Source: a virus. From it: a stretch of DNA of 39,369 nucleotides. The translations under genes and the position numbers were made by a program. Within the stretch, counting starts at the first letter, position 1. Each line of letters begins with the position of its first letter. Of this stretch, positions 21,439 to 31,347 are shown piece by piece. A model generated the notes under the pieces. It searched no databases. It was given only the letters and a program-made list of their open reading frames with translations, and was not told the DNA's origin. Location of the stretch: IMG/VR virus record IMGVR_UViG_3300030098_006408, positions 1 through 39,369 of that record, one strand, 5' to 3'.

Positions 21439-24400
21439 TTATCTAGTGTAAGCAGGATTCATTTGAATTGGTTGGGTAAGACTTTGGATGTCAGAAATCT
21501 TAAAGTTAATCATTTGCTGTCTTAACTCAGGAAACTCAGCCAACAGAAGCTGTTTGGCAATTGATCTATTTTTAGCAAGGGCATTACTGAGAAAAGTGCT
21601 TTGGATTCCATCAGGCATATTGTTAAACCACTTCTTTCCAATTTCTTTTTCAAGGATGGTCTTATTCAGCTTGCCAGCTTCTTTAGCCCAAAAGTGCTGT
21701 TGTTCCATAGACAAAGGTATTGTCTCAGACCCAAGTTTTCCTCGGACACTAATGGATCTCCAGCGACTTGGAGGGGTAGCCCTGACACCAAGCTCGACAA
21801 TCTTATTGATCAGTTTCCCCTTTTGTTTTGGTCTTGGGGGAGTGGGAATAAATAGGTTTTGAACTAATCTCATCCCTCTACCTGAGGTACTAAACTCATC
21901 GTAGATATCGTTCAGCACTGGTTCCCCTATGTAATTTAATCGGGGATAGAGCTTTTTGTTGAGCATTGGATTTCTCTTCATAAAGTCATTCCAAATCTCA
22001 TCTATGACTTCAGCGTGTCGAGAATTCCTCACTATAGGATCAGTACCCCTGGCAATGTCACCCCTGAGTCCTGAGTAAAAGGTGAACATCGGAGACAAAG
22101 GATTCACGGGTGCAGTAGTGATCAAAGTCTTAAGAGCATTCTTTTGTCTAATAGGATCACCCGAGAAAATAGCGACAAGATCAGAGAAGCCCTTGAGCAT
22201 TGCCTTGTCTTCCAGCATCTCCCTGGTGTTGTAAAGGATAGTCCCAGCTATGTCTTCCAGATGAGTATTGGCATTCTCAGATTCCTCTGGTGACATGAGC
22301 CTGGGATCATTAATAAGGACCTGAAGGTTCTGTATGTCAGCCGAAAGGGCCATGATGGTCCCAAGGGGGTCAAGACGGGAAAAAGGAATGTAGACATCCT
22401 TACCGTTAATTTGGGTCACAAAGGAATAAGGGGTAGAACCTTTTTCAAAATAGTTCATTCGTTGCCCCAGGTCCTCAGGTGGAGACCCAGTAATCATCCC
22501 AGCTTCAGCCAATTGATACCCAGCACCATAGAGGGTGGTCCCGTAAAGAGTCTTAGCCCAAGCCATTTGACGGGCTCTGTCTCCATTTCGGCCCATGATG
22601 TCATCAAACATAGAGTAAGCTTGTACTCTACCTGACTCAGACAAACCGACTCGGTTCATCAGTAGATTGACCCCTGGAGTTCTTTCCAGGGTGTACTTGA
22701 AGATATTGAGAACCGTAGAGTAAAACGGGATGTAAATCTGGCCTAAACCAAAGGGAAATTCTTTTCTTACTTGGTCAAACCCTCGGAGCAATCGGTTTTG
22801 AATCGGGGTGGAAAAGACAGACTTAGCCCCTTCAAGGGCTGCAATCATGTCTACCTCGGCAAGCTTAGGATCAGCAGAGTTCCTCAGATCCTCAGGTCTC
22901 ATGTCCATGACCCTACGGTATTCTTCGATGTAGCCTAACCCCTTAGTGGGGTCTAAATCTAAAGCTTTTCTATGGGCCATCGAAGCCCGTTCCATCTGAT
23001 ACCCTAAGCCTCTAAAGACTTCGTCAGAAGACAACATTAAATTAGTGGGTATCCTGGTTATGGTTCCAAAGGCATCAACTGTAGATCCAAGGATTCCATC
23101 GAGGCCAAAGTTCTCCCCAGTAATAACATTAGGGTGCTTGAGTTCCCCTCGGACAAATCGTCCCGAAGAGTCCCCTGTTCTAAGGGCTTGCCCAGCCAAT
23201 TTTATAATTTCCATCGGCTGTTGTTTAAGGCCCTTCATCATAGCAAGGGTCTCACCTTTTTGGACTCCGCTCCCTGGTAACAACTCAGCAATCTTTCTTT
23301 CAATAAGATTGTTTCCTAGCACTAATGCAGATCCTATGGAGTTAGCGACTGTCGAATCGAAACCAGAGAGTATCCCGTTGATATAGACTTGGAGAAAAGC
23401 ATTCTTTGTCTTTGATCCCCAGCCTTGAGCAACCTTAGCAGCAGCTTTGTTTCTCCCAGCTTTACCTTTTCGGTTAAAGGCTGCATCCATCATTTTGACT
23501 TCTTGGAGAGCCCGTTTCCTTATTGCTTCTTCACCTCCGTGAGCATCGAGGAATTGACCGTAGTGGAAATCCATAGCTACCTTGGATCTCTCGGTAATCT
23601 TAAGGGCTTGAAGGGCTCTACCAAGTTCAGACCTTACGGCTCTGTTTTGACTGTAGAGCATTGTATGGACTGCTTGGTGTTTCTGCTTTGCCATAAGCTG
23701 ATCATTCATAGCATTGGGGTTAAACTCCAATTTACCATCAGCCCCTATTCTTTTAGAGAACATCTCCAGGGTCTCATTCCTGGCTATGGCAGCAGTAAGC
23801 TTATAGAGGTGTTCAGCAGAGTCTTCGATGATGAGGTTCATCAAAGTTACATCTGAGGTGAGATTCTCGAAATTCTTAGTTATGGAATTAACTCTGGCTA
23901 TAGTTTGCCCAGTGTTATTCGCTAATCTCTTTTTGGCTGCTTCAGCTTTCTGAAGGGTCTGTTTGTTTGTCTGTTTTCCCCCTTTGACCCCAAGCATCTC
24001 AGGACCAACATCCATGACATCAGCAAAGGCTGACTTGACCCCTGAAAGGACCTTGTTGACAGCATCTTCATCACCTACGGCTTTCCAGTTGATGGAAATA
24101 TCTTTACTCCAATCAACCTCATCAAAGGCAATCTCTTTTTCCCTTAAGGTTTTCTTGGTCTCGTCTGTGAGTCTTACCTCGATCAAAGGTGCTACAACAG
24201 TTTGATCAGGTTTTTCCTTAGGGGATGGTTTGGGAGTGGATTGAGAAATATTCTCAGGAACAGGATTTCCAAGGGGGCCTCTTTCAACTTGAGGACCTAA
24301 TTCTTCTACTCCCTCAGGGATTGCTTGGTCAGGTGAAGTTTCCCTAGTATCTGTTGGAGTTGGGGCTTCATCAGTAAAGTCCTCAATGGGCCTTAGGGTA

Positions 24401-25065
24401 TCCCCGTCCATTGCCCGTCTTCCATTTTGGAGACCAGCCCTCAAGAGCCTTGCTCCCTGGAAGACACCCTCAAAGGCCAGACCTAACCCTGCACCTTCAA
24501 GCATATTTTTAAATCTACCTTCAAACTCACCGTCTGACCGATCTTCAGGGGCTGCTAAAAACTCTGTGATGGGATTATTCATCTCAGGGTAGCTTTCAAT
24601 GAAGTTGGAGATCCGAGGATCGTTGGCTCCAAAGGAAGCAAAGTCAGACAAGCCTGAGGCTACAGCAGTTCGAACAAAACTGTTGGTTACCCCAGCAAGC
24701 TTAAGGGCTCTAAAGGCTGGGACAAACCCAGTGAGAAACTGGGCTCCACCACGGACAAAAGCTCCAGCAGCAGTGCTTGCAGGATCTACCGTAGGGATTC
24801 TTCCAGATTCTGTAGGTAGCTCAATGTCTGTTCCAGCTAGTGCGTTAAATAACGTGCCGTACTCATTAAGGGCATCGATGACACCACCAACCACTTGAGG
24901 GATTGATTCAGTTACAAATTGACCAGCAGATTCATAAAATGGGGTGTCTTCAGCTTTTTGTTCGTTTTCAAATTCCTGAAGATCCATTTCCAAGGATTCA
25001 GAAGTAGCCCTTGGGGGTGCAGTAGTTCCACCGTAGGCCCTTAGGAGATCAAGTGTTACTGTCAT
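21439..25065 (-). CDS. Internal virion protein D (T7 gp16-like), no visible transglycosylase domain
   Basis: Large core protein of 1208 residues (T7 gp16 is 1318) that in T7 is ejected to form a channel for DNA entry. The call rests on size, position after gp15 and before the fibre, and its long helical body. The N-terminal 250 residues are Pro/Glu-rich and acidic and lack the lytic transglycosylase motifs present in T7 gp16. ATGA overlap with the gp15 gene, with AGGAG just upstream. Confidence 0.82.
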   Translation of the reverse strand: MTVTLDLLRAYGGTTAPPRATSESLEMDLQEFENEQKAEDTPFYESAGQFVTESIPQVVGGVIDALNEYGTLFNALAGTDIELPTESGRIPTVDPASTAAGAFVRGGAQFLTGFVPAFRALKLAGVTNSFVRTAVASGLSDFASFGANDPRISNFIESYPEMNNPITEFLAAPEDRSDGEFEGRFKNMLEGAGLGLAFEGVFQGARLLRAGLQNGRRAMDGDTLRPIEDFTDEAPTPTDTRETSPDQAIPEGVEELGPQVERGPLGNPVPENISQSTPKPSPKEKPDQTVVAPLIEVRLTDETKKTLREKEIAFDEVDWSKDISINWKAVGDEDAVNKVLSGVKSAFADVMDVGPEMLGVKGGKQTNKQTLQKAEAAKKRLANNTGQTIARVNSITKNFENLTSDVTLMNLIIEDSAEHLYKLTAAIARNETLEMFSKRIGADGKLEFNPNAMNDQLMAKQKHQAVHTMLYSQNRAVRSELGRALQALKITERSKVAMDFHYGQFLDAHGGEEAIRKRALQEVKMMDAAFNRKGKAGRNKAAAKVAQGWGSKTKNAFLQVYINGILSGFDSTVANSIGSALVLGNNLIERKIAELLPGSGVQKGETLAMMKGLKQQPMEIIKLAGQALRTGDSSGRFVRGELKHPNVITGENFGLDGILGSTVDAFGTITRIPTNLMLSSDEVFRGLGYQMERASMAHRKALDLDPTKGLGYIEEYRRVMDMRPEDLRNSADPKLAEVDMIAALEGAKSVFSTPIQNRLLRGFDQVRKEFPFGLGQIYIPFYSTVLNIFKYTLERTPGVNLLMNRVGLSESGRVQAYSMFDDIMGRNGDRARQMAWAKTLYGTTLYGAGYQLAEAGMITGSPPEDLGQRMNYFEKGSTPYSFVTQINGKDVYIPFSRLDPLGTIMALSADIQNLQVLINDPRLMSPEESENANTHLEDIAGTILYNTREMLEDKAMLKGFSDLVAIFSGDPIRQKNALKTLITTAPVNPLSPMFTFYSGLRGDIARGTDPIVRNSRHAEVIDEIWNDFMKRNPMLNKKLYPRLNYIGEPVLNDIYDEFSTSGRGMRLVQNLFIPTPPRPKQKGKLINKIVELGVRATPPSRWRSISVRGKLGSETIPLSMEQQHFWAKEAGKLNKTILEKEIGKKWFNNMPDGIQSTFLSNALAKNRSIAKQLLLAEFPELRQQMINFKISDIQSLTQPIQMNPAYTR

Positions 25066-27257
25066 TCGACTCCTAATACTTCTTTACCTTTATCCCCTAA
25101 TACAAAGTCTACAAAACTAGACTCTTTTTTCACATAATTTCTACCTAAAACAAAACGTAAATTCTTTTTTAATGTTTTTGTGGGAGTCTGGATATCTTTT
25201 ATATTTTCCTTGGGGGCAACTTTACTAAGTAAATGTTGCATAGCCCCTTCTAATGCTTCACCAACAATTTTAAAACCTTTCATATCATCAAAGATTTTAT
25301 CTTTAGCCCATAAATTAAAATTATATTTTTTATCAGTATCACCTATTGTTGGAATAGAAATTGTATTTCTTCGCAATAAAGCATTAAACTCCGCTCTTCC
25401 ATCGGTGTAACTTAAACCTTTAAATAGATTTTCTTCATCTAATACTAGAGAGGCATCTTTTTTAGTAGGGTTATTCTTTAAAAAGAAATCGTAATAATCT
25501 TCATAAAGTTTTTCCCACCCATCTTCAGCACTGATGTACCTTTGTTCTATTTTTTGTTCTCTTGTAACAGTGTCTTCTTCATCTATTTCTTTAGACGGCT
25601 TTGTATCCCCAATAATATTGGTGATATGGTTATCATATTTTTCTATTGCTGCTTTTACTCTAGGGGATTCCCTTGCTTGTCTTATCAACTCAATTTGCCT
25701 TGATACATCAAGGTTCTCTGTATTACTCTCAAGGAGATTTTGAGCCTCTTCAATAATTACGGCTTGTAACTCAATTTCGTATTTTTTTGCAGTTGACAAA
25801 CCTTGAGGATTCTTGAGTTTTAGTATGTCTGTTTGTGTGGGAGTAATTTGTTTAAGGCTGTTAGATATATCGTCTAAAAATAAATTAAATACACCAGAGG
25901 TAAACTTTTTACTACCACTTATTGCAGTTGTAAGAGTGTTAAAATCTCCTTTAGTTATCTGCTTTGCTGCTAGAAAAGTCAGAGCCTCATTATAAGTAAG
26001 AATACCTTGTTTTGCTTTTACCAATAATTCCCCAAATACGTTTGGGTCAAGTTGGTCTTTTTTGTTTCTATCTTTTAATGTATTGGCAAAATTAAAAGCT
26101 ACCCTTAAATCTTCATCTTTTAAATCAGGCCCTAGGTTTTCAAAATCCTTTAATGTAGCTTGCCCATCATTATTAATAATAAACTTTGTTACTGCTAAAG
26201 CTTGGTTATCTATTCTGTCTTGTTTTTTCTTTTCCTCTTTTACCTCAATAGCTCTTCTTTTTTTATCTATAGCACCACCAGCACCACCAAGAGAAGTGTA
26301 GGCCCTTTGTGCATCCTCTTTAAAAATAGGAATATCAATTAATAAGGCCCGTCCTTTTACTCCAGGTTTTGATTTAATGACGGTGTCAAAAACAGACAAC
26401 ATCTTTTCAACTATCTCTAAATCTTCATCAGAGTCAGCGTTCTCAATCATCTGTCCAATTTCACTATTAAAAATCCTTATGGACTCTCCGAGTGCTGCAT
26501 CTTCACTAAGACCAGCAACACTGCTAAAGGATGCTGAAAGGTTCCTGAGGTACTCCTGGTTAAATTCAATATCCTTTTCACCTCTACTGACCGCTAGAAT
26601 ATCTGTCTCTAGTTGAAGCCTAAAACTTTGACTGAAGTTTTCCCGTCTACCGTTAAAAGTTTCCTTTTGGACCTTCTCGTAGAAAGCTTTGTTGATCTCA
26701 CTGGCATAAGGCTGCATCGCCTCACCAAAGCCTGAGTAAAACGCATCGGAAGAATCAGGAACTTGGTCTCTGTAGAAATCTTTTCTGTCTTCCAACAGTT
26801 CGCTAAAGATATCTTCAACTTTTCTGTTGTGATTCTCAGGAAGTTTTGACTGAGCAAAGGCTTGATCCATAAGGCCCATTTGACCTTCAGAACCCGTAGT
26901 AATCTCAGCGACTAATTTAGCCCCTATTTCTTTACCGTAGTTCTTTCCTTGAAGGTATCTTCCAAACTTTTGGTAGTCATCATCTTCGTTCTCAAGATTG
27001 GCATCTAGTTCCCCTCGGGCATTGTCAGCAAGGGCCCTGAGTTGAGCCCGTTCTTGATTATCTACATTCTCCGAAACTCTCCAATCAGCCATTGACTTAA
27101 CAAAGTCCTGAAAAGAATCTACCTGGGCTTTGTAGTCAGTAAGGTTTGGGTTTAGCTGTCTTGGGCGAACATAAGTGGATACTGGTGCAGCTTGGGGAGA
27201 CAGACGATAAGACCCAGTATTAGGGGCCGATAATCGATATTCAGGGGGTTTTGCCAT
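25062..27257 (-). CDS. Internal virion protein C (T7 gp15-like)
   Basis: Protein of 731 residues (T7 gp15 is 747), mostly helical, with the N-terminus MAKPPEYRLSAPNTGSYRLS and the conserved stretch SMADWRVSENVDNQERAQ. It forms the internal core with gp14 and gp16. Its start shares a base with the gp14 stop. The part encoded by about 25.08-26.24 kb is clearly richer in A/T and in AAA, TTA and ATT codons than the N-terminal third, suggesting a recombined C-terminal section. Confidence 0.85.
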   Translation of the reverse strand: MAKPPEYRLSAPNTGSYRLSPQAAPVSTYVRPRQLNPNLTDYKAQVDSFQDFVKSMADWRVSENVDNQERAQLRALADNARGELDANLENEDDDYQKFGRYLQGKNYGKEIGAKLVAEITTGSEGQMGLMDQAFAQSKLPENHNRKVEDIFSELLEDRKDFYRDQVPDSSDAFYSGFGEAMQPYASEINKAFYEKVQKETFNGRRENFSQSFRLQLETDILAVSRGEKDIEFNQEYLRNLSASFSSVAGLSEDAALGESIRIFNSEIGQMIENADSDEDLEIVEKMLSVFDTVIKSKPGVKGRALLIDIPIFKEDAQRAYTSLGGAGGAIDKKRRAIEVKEEKKKQDRIDNQALAVTKFIINNDGQATLKDFENLGPDLKDEDLRVAFNFANTLKDRNKKDQLDPNVFGELLVKAKQGILTYNEALTFLAAKQITKGDFNTLTTAISGSKKFTSGVFNLFLDDISNSLKQITPTQTDILKLKNPQGLSTAKKYEIELQAVIIEEAQNLLESNTENLDVSRQIELIRQARESPRVKAAIEKYDNHITNIIGDTKPSKEIDEEDTVTREQKIEQRYISAEDGWEKLYEDYYDFFLKNNPTKKDASLVLDEENLFKGLSYTDGRAEFNALLRRNTISIPTIGDTDKKYNFNLWAKDKIFDDMKGFKIVGEALEGAMQHLLSKVAPKENIKDIQTPTKTLKKNLRFVLGRNYVKKESSFVDFVLGDKGKEVLGVE

Positions 27258-27964
27258 TAAAGGTATTTACCTCTTGGTGTTGCTGGATTTACCCCCCTAT
27301 TAACAGAACTTCTACTTGTTGTTTTCTTATTATCAGACCCAAAATCAAACCAAGACTTTCCAGCCTTTGCATCCATACCAGCACCTTGGGTAACTCCAGT
27401 AGCCATTGAAAACAAAGATGAAACTGGATCAGGTTTCCCTGGCATCTGAAAGGACCTTAGACGATTAAGATAAGTAGCTTTGGCCCCTTGCCTTGCAATC
27501 CCCAATTGCTCAGTAAGGTATTTATAATTCTGTTTATCTACTGATCTTTGGAACCCTAACATCTCTTTTTCCCGTCTGAGGTTTTCAGAAGTTCCAAAGT
27601 TGGCCCTAGCCAAATCTCTTTCAATACCAATCCCTAACCCTCGGACCTCTCCACCCCCTCGGGCCTTGATGGCACTAAGGGCCTGTTCAGCTTGAAGTTG
27701 GTTGTAGAACTTTTGCTCCGAAGATTGCTCAGACAACTCTTGGCTTCTTCGGGTCCTCAAGCGTTCTTGGTTGACAAGGGCTTGCTGTTCCTGGGCTTCC
27801 CTTAGATTTAGTTGTTCGTAGGTCAGCCTTAGTTCGTCTTCAGCAGCTTCTTTATTTTCCTCTCTGGCCCTAAGGGCTTCATTGTAAGCCTTAGCTTGTT
27901 GACCGTAGGAATAGACAGCCCCTGCAACCGTTAAGGCTGCGTAGGCTCCACCTGGGCTACACAT
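27257..27964 (-). CDS. Internal virion protein B (T7 gp14-like)
   Basis: Protein of 235 residues (T7 gp14 is 196). The N-terminus is hydrophobic and Ala-rich (AYAALTVAGAVYSYGQQ), then comes a long charged helix (about 30-100) and a Gly/Ser-rich basic end. Position between gp13 and gp15 homologues supports the call. In T7 this protein forms an outer-membrane pore during ejection. Confidence 0.83.
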   Translation of the reverse strand: MCSPGGAYAALTVAGAVYSYGQQAKAYNEALRAREENKEAAEDELRLTYEQLNLREAQEQQALVNQERLRTRRSQELSEQSSEQKFYNQLQAEQALSAIKARGGGEVRGLGIGIERDLARANFGTSENLRREKEMLGFQRSVDKQNYKYLTEQLGIARQGAKATYLNRLRSFQMPGKPDPVSSLFSMATGVTQGAGMDAKAGKSWFDFGSDNKKTTSRSSVNRGVNPATPRGKYL

Positions 27965-28497
27965 TCGTTTGAGACAAGATAGAATTCATAGAAAGTATCA
28001 CTTTTACCGAAACCATATTTAGGGATGGCTCTCATGAATTTGAACCCGAGCCACTTAAGCCACCTTATTGAATCTGTATTTTCTGAGTGGACATAGTTGA
28101 AGAGTACTTGGTGTCTCTTCTTAAGATTTCCTATCCACTGTCTTCCCTGTTTAAGAAACTTTTTCCTAAAACCCTGAAAGTCCCCATCAGTGAGCATCCA
28201 CGGTACACCTGACATAGTGTCTCCACCGTAGCCCACCCCAAACATTCCCATAGGCTCACCGTTGCGAAGAATAGTGTGACACTCATACGATCTTTCCAGG
28301 GACATCAAAAGGGCATCCAAAGGACTCAAGCCATCGGAAGACAAAACCTCGTAGGCATCCTGCGGACAAAGCCTTGGTGCGAGTTCGTAGCAGTCTAATT
28401 TTATAGAAGGACGATATTCAGCGGATGTACTGGGACCTGAGATGCCATAGTCCTTCCCATTCCGCACTCTGGAAGACACAAGGGAGGAAGGTGTCAT
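27931..28497 (-). CDS. T7 gp13-like internal virion protein A (GNAT-like fold)
   Basis: Up to 188 residues. The segment LFNYVHSENTDSIRWLKWLGFKF aligns with T7 gp13 (WNYVWVGNTSHIRFLKTIGAVF), and GMFGVGY and WMLTDGDF fit the same acetyltransferase-like phage family. The first ATG overlaps tail tubular protein B by 80 bases and has no ribosome-binding site; homology seems to begin only near residue 30, so a later non-ATG start is possible. Confidence 0.83.
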   Translation of the reverse strand: MTPSSLVSSRVRNGKDYGISGPSTSAEYRPSIKLDCYELAPRLCPQDAYEVLSSDGLSPLDALLMSLERSYECHTILRNGEPMGMFGVGYGGDTMSGVPWMLTDGDFQGFRKKFLKQGRQWIGNLKKRHQVLFNYVHSENTDSIRWLKWLGFKFMRAIPKYGFGKSDTFYEFYLVSNECVAQVEPTQP

Positions 28498-31339
28498 TTA
28501 GTAATTTTACGGTGACCTCGCTGGATCTTGAGAGAACTGGAAACCTATAGGACCCAGTATCCAACGGGGTGTTATTAAGGGTATGACCAGAATCTGAAGT
28601 GATTCTACCGTTAAAGGTGTAGGTGTCAGCATCTCTTTGGGAAGCCGTAATTTGCATGGTGAAGAACCCAGTGTTTGAGTAGAGAACAGTCATGTTCCTT
28701 ATCTGCAATCTACCGTTGGTAAGGGGTGTGTCAGTCTCCCCTTGTCTCACCATAACTTCCGAAAATTCGTATTCAAAACCGTAGTTGATCCCAGCATAGA
28801 CAAAACCATCCCTGGTAATGGCTTGTTTAATTTTATTGAGGGTCAGCTTATAGTCATCATTTGTGTCAATATCACCAAGACTTGTCGCTGCTACAGTTTC
28901 TTGAGTTACATCAGCATTAATAGTTCCCGTAGTCCCCTTTGTACTGTTTTCTACAACAGTCCCACTATAGACACCGTTGGTCTGAAACTTAGCAGAAGAA
29001 TCAGTGATGCTTGTGGCATTATCAGACCCAGTGTGAGTCCCAAAGATCTCTACAGTATCAGTAGTTCCTAGTATTTCCCCAAATTTAGAAACGTAGACAA
29101 CAGAATTATTATTTGAATAATCTGTTGAGTTTCCATCGGAATAAAAGGTGGAACTAAAATTATCAAAATTGGCAGTAGTCGTTAGTTTTGCCCTTCGATC
29201 AAGGTGGACAGGGTGTGAAGCTGCCATAATACTAACTGCATCGTCTTGAGAAAGTTTTAGTTTCTCCAGGTAAACATTAGCTCCCCTTTGGACCACCATG
29301 TAGATCTCATCTTGGAGAAATTCAGCAGACACAATTGAGGAATCAAAGGTAAATTTAGACCAAGCACTTTGGAGCTTGTTGGTCCCCTGCCAAAAATAAC
29401 GATAGACATACATGGTCTTGGTGGCATCAGTGCCATCAGTAAGGACCAAAAGCATATCGTTGTTACTTGATGCAGCCATGTGCTTCACATTCCCATCAAG
29501 GTACTGGGGAACGTGTGAGGTAATTTCTACTGCATCGTTGGTCTCACTATCTACCTCTACAAAATACTCTCGGATACCCGTGTGAGCCCCCATGTCCGTA
29601 GCGAAGAATACGAATCTTCCAGCACCTACGGGCTTTGCGTCAAGGTCAGCCTCAAATTCAGTGGTTACGTTAAGGCTGACGTTGGTAGGACTCAGATACT
29701 CAGAACTTTTCATAATGAACTGAGTGAGATCCGAGAAGATCAAAATGGATTCAGAGAACGGGACAGCGTGTTTGAGGATAGAAACTTTATTGTTGGAGAC
29801 AGCAACATCGATAGGGTTTGTCTCCAGGCTTGTCAGGACCGTAGGACTGAACCAGTTATAGAATTCCCCTGATTCTGTAAAGATGACATTTTCATCCGCA
29901 AGGACTCCTAAGCGGTTTTGGTGAAAGAAGATGTCATTGATCTTTTTACCCACAAAACTAGGAAACTCATTGGTCTCATCATCTCCAGCGACTCGGGCAT
30001 TCCAAGGGGTCTGTTTTAGACTAAAGGTCCCGTCAGTTTCCTTAATCAACTGAATGGGCATAGTCGAGGCACTCAGATCATTCTGAAGCCCTGGACCCAC
30101 TACCTCAGACCAGACACCATTCTTTGAGTCATCAAATTTAACGTAGAAATTATCTTGGAACTTCGCACTGTCTCCAGTGATCTCAACAACCATTCCCTCA
30201 GCCTCTTCAGGACCGTGGCCCACTAAGCGAGTAAACGAAGGATATTTATCCTTAAAGACCCTGGTGTAGACATTACCTCTGGAGTCTAAGACTTGGATGT
30301 CAAAGTCGTGTCCAGCACTACCAGTTTGAATATGGATTACAGAACCTTTTGTATTAACCGTAAAGTCATAGGTTGCTTTAGCATCCGTAGAATTTCCATC
30401 GGCAACACTAGAGGTGGTTATGGTGTAAGTATTTTCATCAGTAACAGTGACAGTATATTCATCATCTAAATTAGAGGTAGAAGATCCCCTTAATTGTATC
30501 TTGTCTCCCGTAGTCAACCCATGACCATTTTGGGTCACTGTACCAACATTAGAGGCTACAGAAATTGAGGTGCTTACTTTAAAAGGGTCATCAGTGCCAC
30601 CAAGCCAAGAGGTACTAGTAATAGTTTCATTTAAAGATGTTGGATTTGAAGCAGCAGCAACCTCAGTAGAAGGGTCCTGAGTAAGCTCCGAAGCAATAGT
30701 ATTAGTGGCTATTGCAAGTTCATTACTACCTTCTGATATCTTGGTAGTTAATGAGGCTATTTCAGTGTAGGTAGTGGCTGATTTCTTTTTTATTTCAATT
30801 TTATAATCAGTCCCGTAATCCCCAGTAGCTATGTAAACTAAAGCCTCAGGGTTTCTCTTGGACCCTACGGTAGCACTTTTGGCTACAGTAATGGTTTTGT
30901 TGAGAATAAAGGTATAGTCAGCAATCGTAGTGGCTGCAAAGGATGTCTGAGGGGTTGTGGCAGCTAGGTAGGCTTTTACTTCATCGTAAAGAGTGCCTGA
31001 AGTCTTTGTGACATTACTGGAATCCTTTACGTTTACCGTCTTGGCTACTCCAGATTTGTCAAAAACCTTAATTCTATCCGAGACATTAGTCCCTGTTCCT
31101 GTGAAGACCACAATATAAGCTTCGTCCTCATCCCTTTTGAGAGCATGAATAAAGGCTCCTGAGAGAGAAGAGGTAGATATCTTTGCGATATGCTCTGTCC
31201 CTGGCCTCTTTTGTAGTCCATCAACAACATCGGAGATTGCATTAACTTGGGCCGATCCTTGAGTCTTTAAGCGGATAGAGGCTGGCTGTTGTGATATCCC
31301 ACCTATCAAATTAGGAATCGTAGAGGAAACAAGAGGCAT
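28418..31339 (-). CDS. Tail tubular protein B / nozzle (T7 gp12)
   Basis: Tail nozzle protein of 973 residues (T7 gp12 is 794). The N-terminus PNLIGGISQQPASIRLKTQ is diagnostic, as is FHQNRLGVLADENVIFTESGEFYNWF in the middle. About 70 residues (about 255-325, GTVTQNGHGLTTGDKI ... YTVTV) form an extra Ig- or jelly-roll-like beta module, which explains part of the length difference. Confidence 0.95.
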   Translation of the reverse strand: MPLVSSTIPNLIGGISQQPASIRLKTQGSAQVNAISDVVDGLQKRPGTEHIAKISTSSLSGAFIHALKRDEDEAYIVVFTGTGTNVSDRIKVFDKSGVAKTVNVKDSSNVTKTSGTLYDEVKAYLAATTPQTSFAATTIADYTFILNKTITVAKSATVGSKRNPEALVYIATGDYGTDYKIEIKKKSATTYTEIASLTTKISEGSNELAIATNTIASELTQDPSTEVAAASNPTSLNETITSTSWLGGTDDPFKVSTSISVASNVGTVTQNGHGLTTGDKIQLRGSSTSNLDDEYTVTVTDENTYTITTSSVADGNSTDAKATYDFTVNTKGSVIHIQTGSAGHDFDIQVLDSRGNVYTRVFKDKYPSFTRLVGHGPEEAEGMVVEITGDSAKFQDNFYVKFDDSKNGVWSEVVGPGLQNDLSASTMPIQLIKETDGTFSLKQTPWNARVAGDDETNEFPSFVGKKINDIFFHQNRLGVLADENVIFTESGEFYNWFSPTVLTSLETNPIDVAVSNNKVSILKHAVPFSESILIFSDLTQFIMKSSEYLSPTNVSLNVTTEFEADLDAKPVGAGRFVFFATDMGAHTGIREYFVEVDSETNDAVEITSHVPQYLDGNVKHMAASSNNDMLLVLTDGTDATKTMYVYRYFWQGTNKLQSAWSKFTFDSSIVSAEFLQDEIYMVVQRGANVYLEKLKLSQDDAVSIMAASHPVHLDRRAKLTTTANFDNFSSTFYSDGNSTDYSNNNSVVYVSKFGEILGTTDTVEIFGTHTGSDNATSITDSSAKFQTNGVYSGTVVENSTKGTTGTINADVTQETVAATSLGDIDTNDDYKLTLNKIKQAITRDGFVYAGINYGFEYEFSEVMVRQGETDTPLTNGRLQIRNMTVLYSNTGFFTMQITASQRDADTYTFNGRITSDSGHTLNNTPLDTGSYRFPVLSRSSEVTVKLLNDTFLPCVFQSAEWEGLWHLRSQYIR

Positions 31340-31347
31340 GAATGTCT

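Noticed and set aside
22030-22045. CACTATAGGAT on the plus strand, close to the T7 promoter core
   Set aside because: It lies inside the gp16 gene, opposite to transcription, with no gene to drive.
19584-24898. Several long plus-strand frames opposite the tail fibre and gp16 genes
   Set aside because: They mirror strongly coding minus-strand genes, lack ribosome sites and have shadow-type composition.
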